From Bacteroidia bacterium (GTDB lineage Bacteria; Bacteroidota; Bacteroidia; Palsa-965): a stretch of DNA of 64,000 nucleotides. The notes below the pieces were generated by a model. The model saw nothing but the letters and a program-made list of their open reading frames with translations, did no database searches and was not told where the DNA came from. Both the position numbers and the translations under genes were made by a program. This document shows, piece after piece, positions 62,392 through 64,000 of this stretch (the first letter of the stretch is position 1; each line of letters opens with the position of its first letter). The DNA lies in assembly GCA_025454955.1 (NCBI GenBank), contig JALONL010000020.1, positions 1-64,000 of the forward strand, written 5' to 3'.

Positions 62392-63759
62392 TTAGTTAAC
62401 GCGGGTGTATGTAATGCGAAGTTTCATTTGCCCGGCCGAAAGCGGCGAACCACTTCCTATTACAGACCGGCGCGCATTGTTGTTGGGCACTATTTCTTTA
62501 AGCAACAGACCTGTATTGGGCTCGGTGCCGTTAATAAGCCGCTGGAAATAGATGGCCATATTGATGCGGTATTCTCCTGCATCGGGATCGTAATTACCAT
62601 CGAAATTGGATGCCGGAACAAGAAAATCGATAAGCAATTGCTGCTCGCCTTCGTCGTTAAGGGATGCCAGCAGGTAACGTGTGTTGGGCGGCAGGTTCGG
62701 GTCGGCCGATGAAGGGGCATCGGTTTTAATGAGCAGCTCGGCTTTATTGATGGCAATTTTATAGCCGAGGTTACTTTCATACAGGCGGCTCAGGAACGGG
62801 AATTCAATGCGTGTGCGCAAACCGGCCAGCGAGTGTACGTGGGTTTCGGTAAAGCTGTATGGCCCGCCTGTGGTGGTGTTGAGCTGACTGGTAATGGCCG
62901 ATGAGGAGGAATAGTCGTGCTGATAATTTCCGAAGTAGGCGGTCTGGTTGTTGATGACAAACGAAAACACCTTTGCCGTGTTGTTTGATTCGCGGTAAAA
63001 GAGCGAAAGCCTTGTCAGTGTGTCTTTCGGGCTGAAATAAAGCAGTGCGCCCTGTCCGGGGCTTTGCGCCGGGTTGTTGGGGGCAATGTACAGGCCTTTG
63101 AGATTTTGCAGGAAGTTTTCGTTGTTCGACAGGCCGGTTTGGCCGCTGAGCGCAAAAATGGTGGCCGCAAATGCCGGGTCGATTGTAATGCGAAGATGCG
63201 GGGGCAATGTATCGTTTCCGATAATTACATTGGTGCGCGGACGCGGGGTAAATGTAACCGTTCCAATAGGCGAGGGCCCGATTGTTTTCACGTCGCTTTC
63301 GTAGTAGGATGAGTCTTTATTAATAGACTCGGTCATCTGATACACCACAAAGGTTTGCTGTGTATTGGTATCGCCGTAAAAATCGAAATCATACTTCAGC
63401 ATCAGCACCATCGAATCGAGTGTGGAGCCGGCGCCGAAATTAATGTTCTGGAGGCTTCCCGGAATCAGAAACTGGCTGTAAAGACTGGCCTGTGTTTTAC
63501 CAAAAAGCGGATCGTTGTTGCTGCCCAGCACGCAAACTGTTGACTTGTCGGTGCGCACCGAGTCGTCGCGTTCGGTTTTGGTCCAGAGGGTCAGCGTGTC
63601 TGTAAACTGTGCGTTAAGCAAATCGTCGCCCGGCTGCAGGCCAAGGCCTATGTCGGACTCTTTTTTACAGGAAGAAAAAGCAAGCAAACTCGCTATAAAC
63701 AATGCAGCGGGCACGAGTGCCCGCAACATTGTTTTATTCGGAAAGGAAGTTGTATTCAT
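62392..63759 (-). CDS. DUF4270 family lipoprotein
   Basis: A 455-residue exported lipoprotein. The signal contains 'ALVPAALFIASLLAFSSCKKESD', with a SSC lipobox. The mature part is beta-strand rich ('SQFLIPGSLQNINFGAGSTLDSMVLMLKYDFDFYGD', 'LRTRIEFPFLSRLYESNLGYKIAINKAELLIKTD'), the pattern of DUF4270 proteins common in Bacteroidota envelopes. It sits 4 nt after the glycogen synthase gene and 12 nt before glmS, an order I recall as conserved in the phylum, which hints at a surface polysaccharide or cell-envelope role. ATG 63759 is preferred; an in-frame frame extends to 63858. Confidence 0.87.
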   Translation of the reverse strand: MNTTSFPNKTMLRALVPAALFIASLLAFSSCKKESDIGLGLQPGDDLLNAQFTDTLTLWTKTERDDSVRTDKSTVCVLGSNNDPLFGKTQASLYSQFLIPGSLQNINFGAGSTLDSMVLMLKYDFDFYGDTNTQQTFVVYQMTESINKDSSYYESDVKTIGPSPIGTVTFTPRPRTNVIIGNDTLPPHLRITIDPAFAATIFALSGQTGLSNNENFLQNLKGLYIAPNNPAQSPGQGALLYFSPKDTLTRLSLFYRESNNTAKVFSFVINNQTAYFGNYQHDYSSSSAITSQLNTTTGGPYSFTETHVHSLAGLRTRIEFPFLSRLYESNLGYKIAINKAELLIKTDAPSSADPNLPPNTRYLLASLNDEGEQQLLIDFLVPASNFDGNYDPDAGEYRINMAIYFQRLINGTEPNTGLLLKEIVPNNNARRSVIGSGSPLSAGQMKLRITYTRVN

Positions 63760-63763
63760 ATAA

Positions 63764-64000
63764 TTAGTCAACGAGCGATGGCTCTTCGGCCAAAACCGCG
63801 TCGTAAAATTCGGAATAAGCATCAATATATTTCTCTGCTGTTTTGTATTCGAGCACATTTTTCCCGGTTTTTTTAAGATATTTTTCGACTTCGGGATTGA
63901 TTTTCGGTGCTCCTTTAATTACTGCGTCCGAATAATCTATCGCCAGTTTCATCAAATTGGCAAACGTCGGAGCTTTGGCCACCTGTTCCACATCGCCCTT
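63764..64000 (-). CDS. Glycogen/starch synthase, C-terminal part (partial)
   Basis: The minus-strand frame is open to the window edge with no start codon in the window. Its last ~79 residues ('KGDVEQVAKAPTFANLMKLA... YKTAEKYIDAYSEFYDAVL') have the sequence style I recall for the C-terminus of Bacteroidota glycogen synthase-like proteins, and the context (directly before DUF4270 and glmS) fits the conserved order. The start lies beyond 64000. The GTG at 63991 is internal. Confidence 0.6.
   Translation of the reverse strand, partial: KGDVEQVAKAPTFANLMKLAIDYSDAVIKGAPKINPEVEKYLKKTGKNVLEYKTAEKYIDAYSEFYDAVLAEEPSLVD

Overview
The window is a chromosomal segment from a member of the Bacteroidota. 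Evidence: several secreted proteins carry C-terminal type IX secretion (T9SS) sorting domains; many genes have a TAnnTTTG -7 promoter box and few have a Shine-Dalgarno sequence; and the right edge shows the order glycogen synthase / DUF4270 lipoprotein / glmS, which I recall as typical of this phylum. Coding density is high and GC is roughly balanced. I see no rRNA, tRNA, CRISPR array, prophage or transposase gene.

Layout. 1-295: fold-back DNA elements. 296-8352: a retropepsin-like (RimB/Zn_protease family) protein, an FAD oxidoreductase and a 2086-residue alpha-2-macroglobulin with an intact thioester motif. 8441-10418: an AT-richer AbiEi/AbiEii toxin-antitoxin pair behind a long inverted repeat. 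10408-15518 (minus strand): a LamG T9SS protein, a GT-C-like membrane glycosyltransferase, a 7-TM protein and a sodium:solute symporter. 15602-20174: an RNA m5C methyltransferase, a histone-H1-like protein, a lipoprotein and TypA. 20175-22133: a serine hydrolase and an outer-membrane protein. 22604-29932: an isochorismatase-like hydrolase, then a tightly packed run of amidohydrolase, DoxX, alginate-export-type porin, Na+/H+ antiporter and ABM monooxygenase, then an extradiol dioxygenase. 29933-30267: REP-like hairpins and 28-bp tandem repeats. 30258-32998: a two-gene ABC module. 33181-40513: small secreted proteins, two Crp/Fnr regulators, an XRE protein, OsmC and an exported pirin. 40554-40787: a second fold-back element. 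40840-42565: a cyanophycinase / isoaspartyl-peptidase operon. 42657-48469: a membrane protein, TetR, a membrane-anchored J-protein, a DUF4139 protein and an oligopeptide-binding lipoprotein. 48805-54481: T9SS proteins around methylmalonyl-CoA epimerase. 54496-64000: a methyltransferase, a DUF1801 protein, a dCMP-deaminase family protein, an S41 protease, superoxide dismutase, a barrel protein, a TM2 protein, GlmS, DUF4270 and the 3' end of glycogen synthase.

Most genes are housekeeping or envelope functions. The parts most worth attention are the AbiE locus with its operator-like repeat, the compositionally odd bait-like segment of the macroglobulin, the amidohydrolase-porin operon, the ABC module with a non-canonical signature motif, two non-coding repeat families (fold-back elements and conserved-loop hairpins, one built on the stop codon of a gene), and several genes whose -7 box sits only 3-6 nt before the start codon, suggesting leaderless mRNAs. 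I did not find a clearly new multi-gene system that I can defend from sequence alone.
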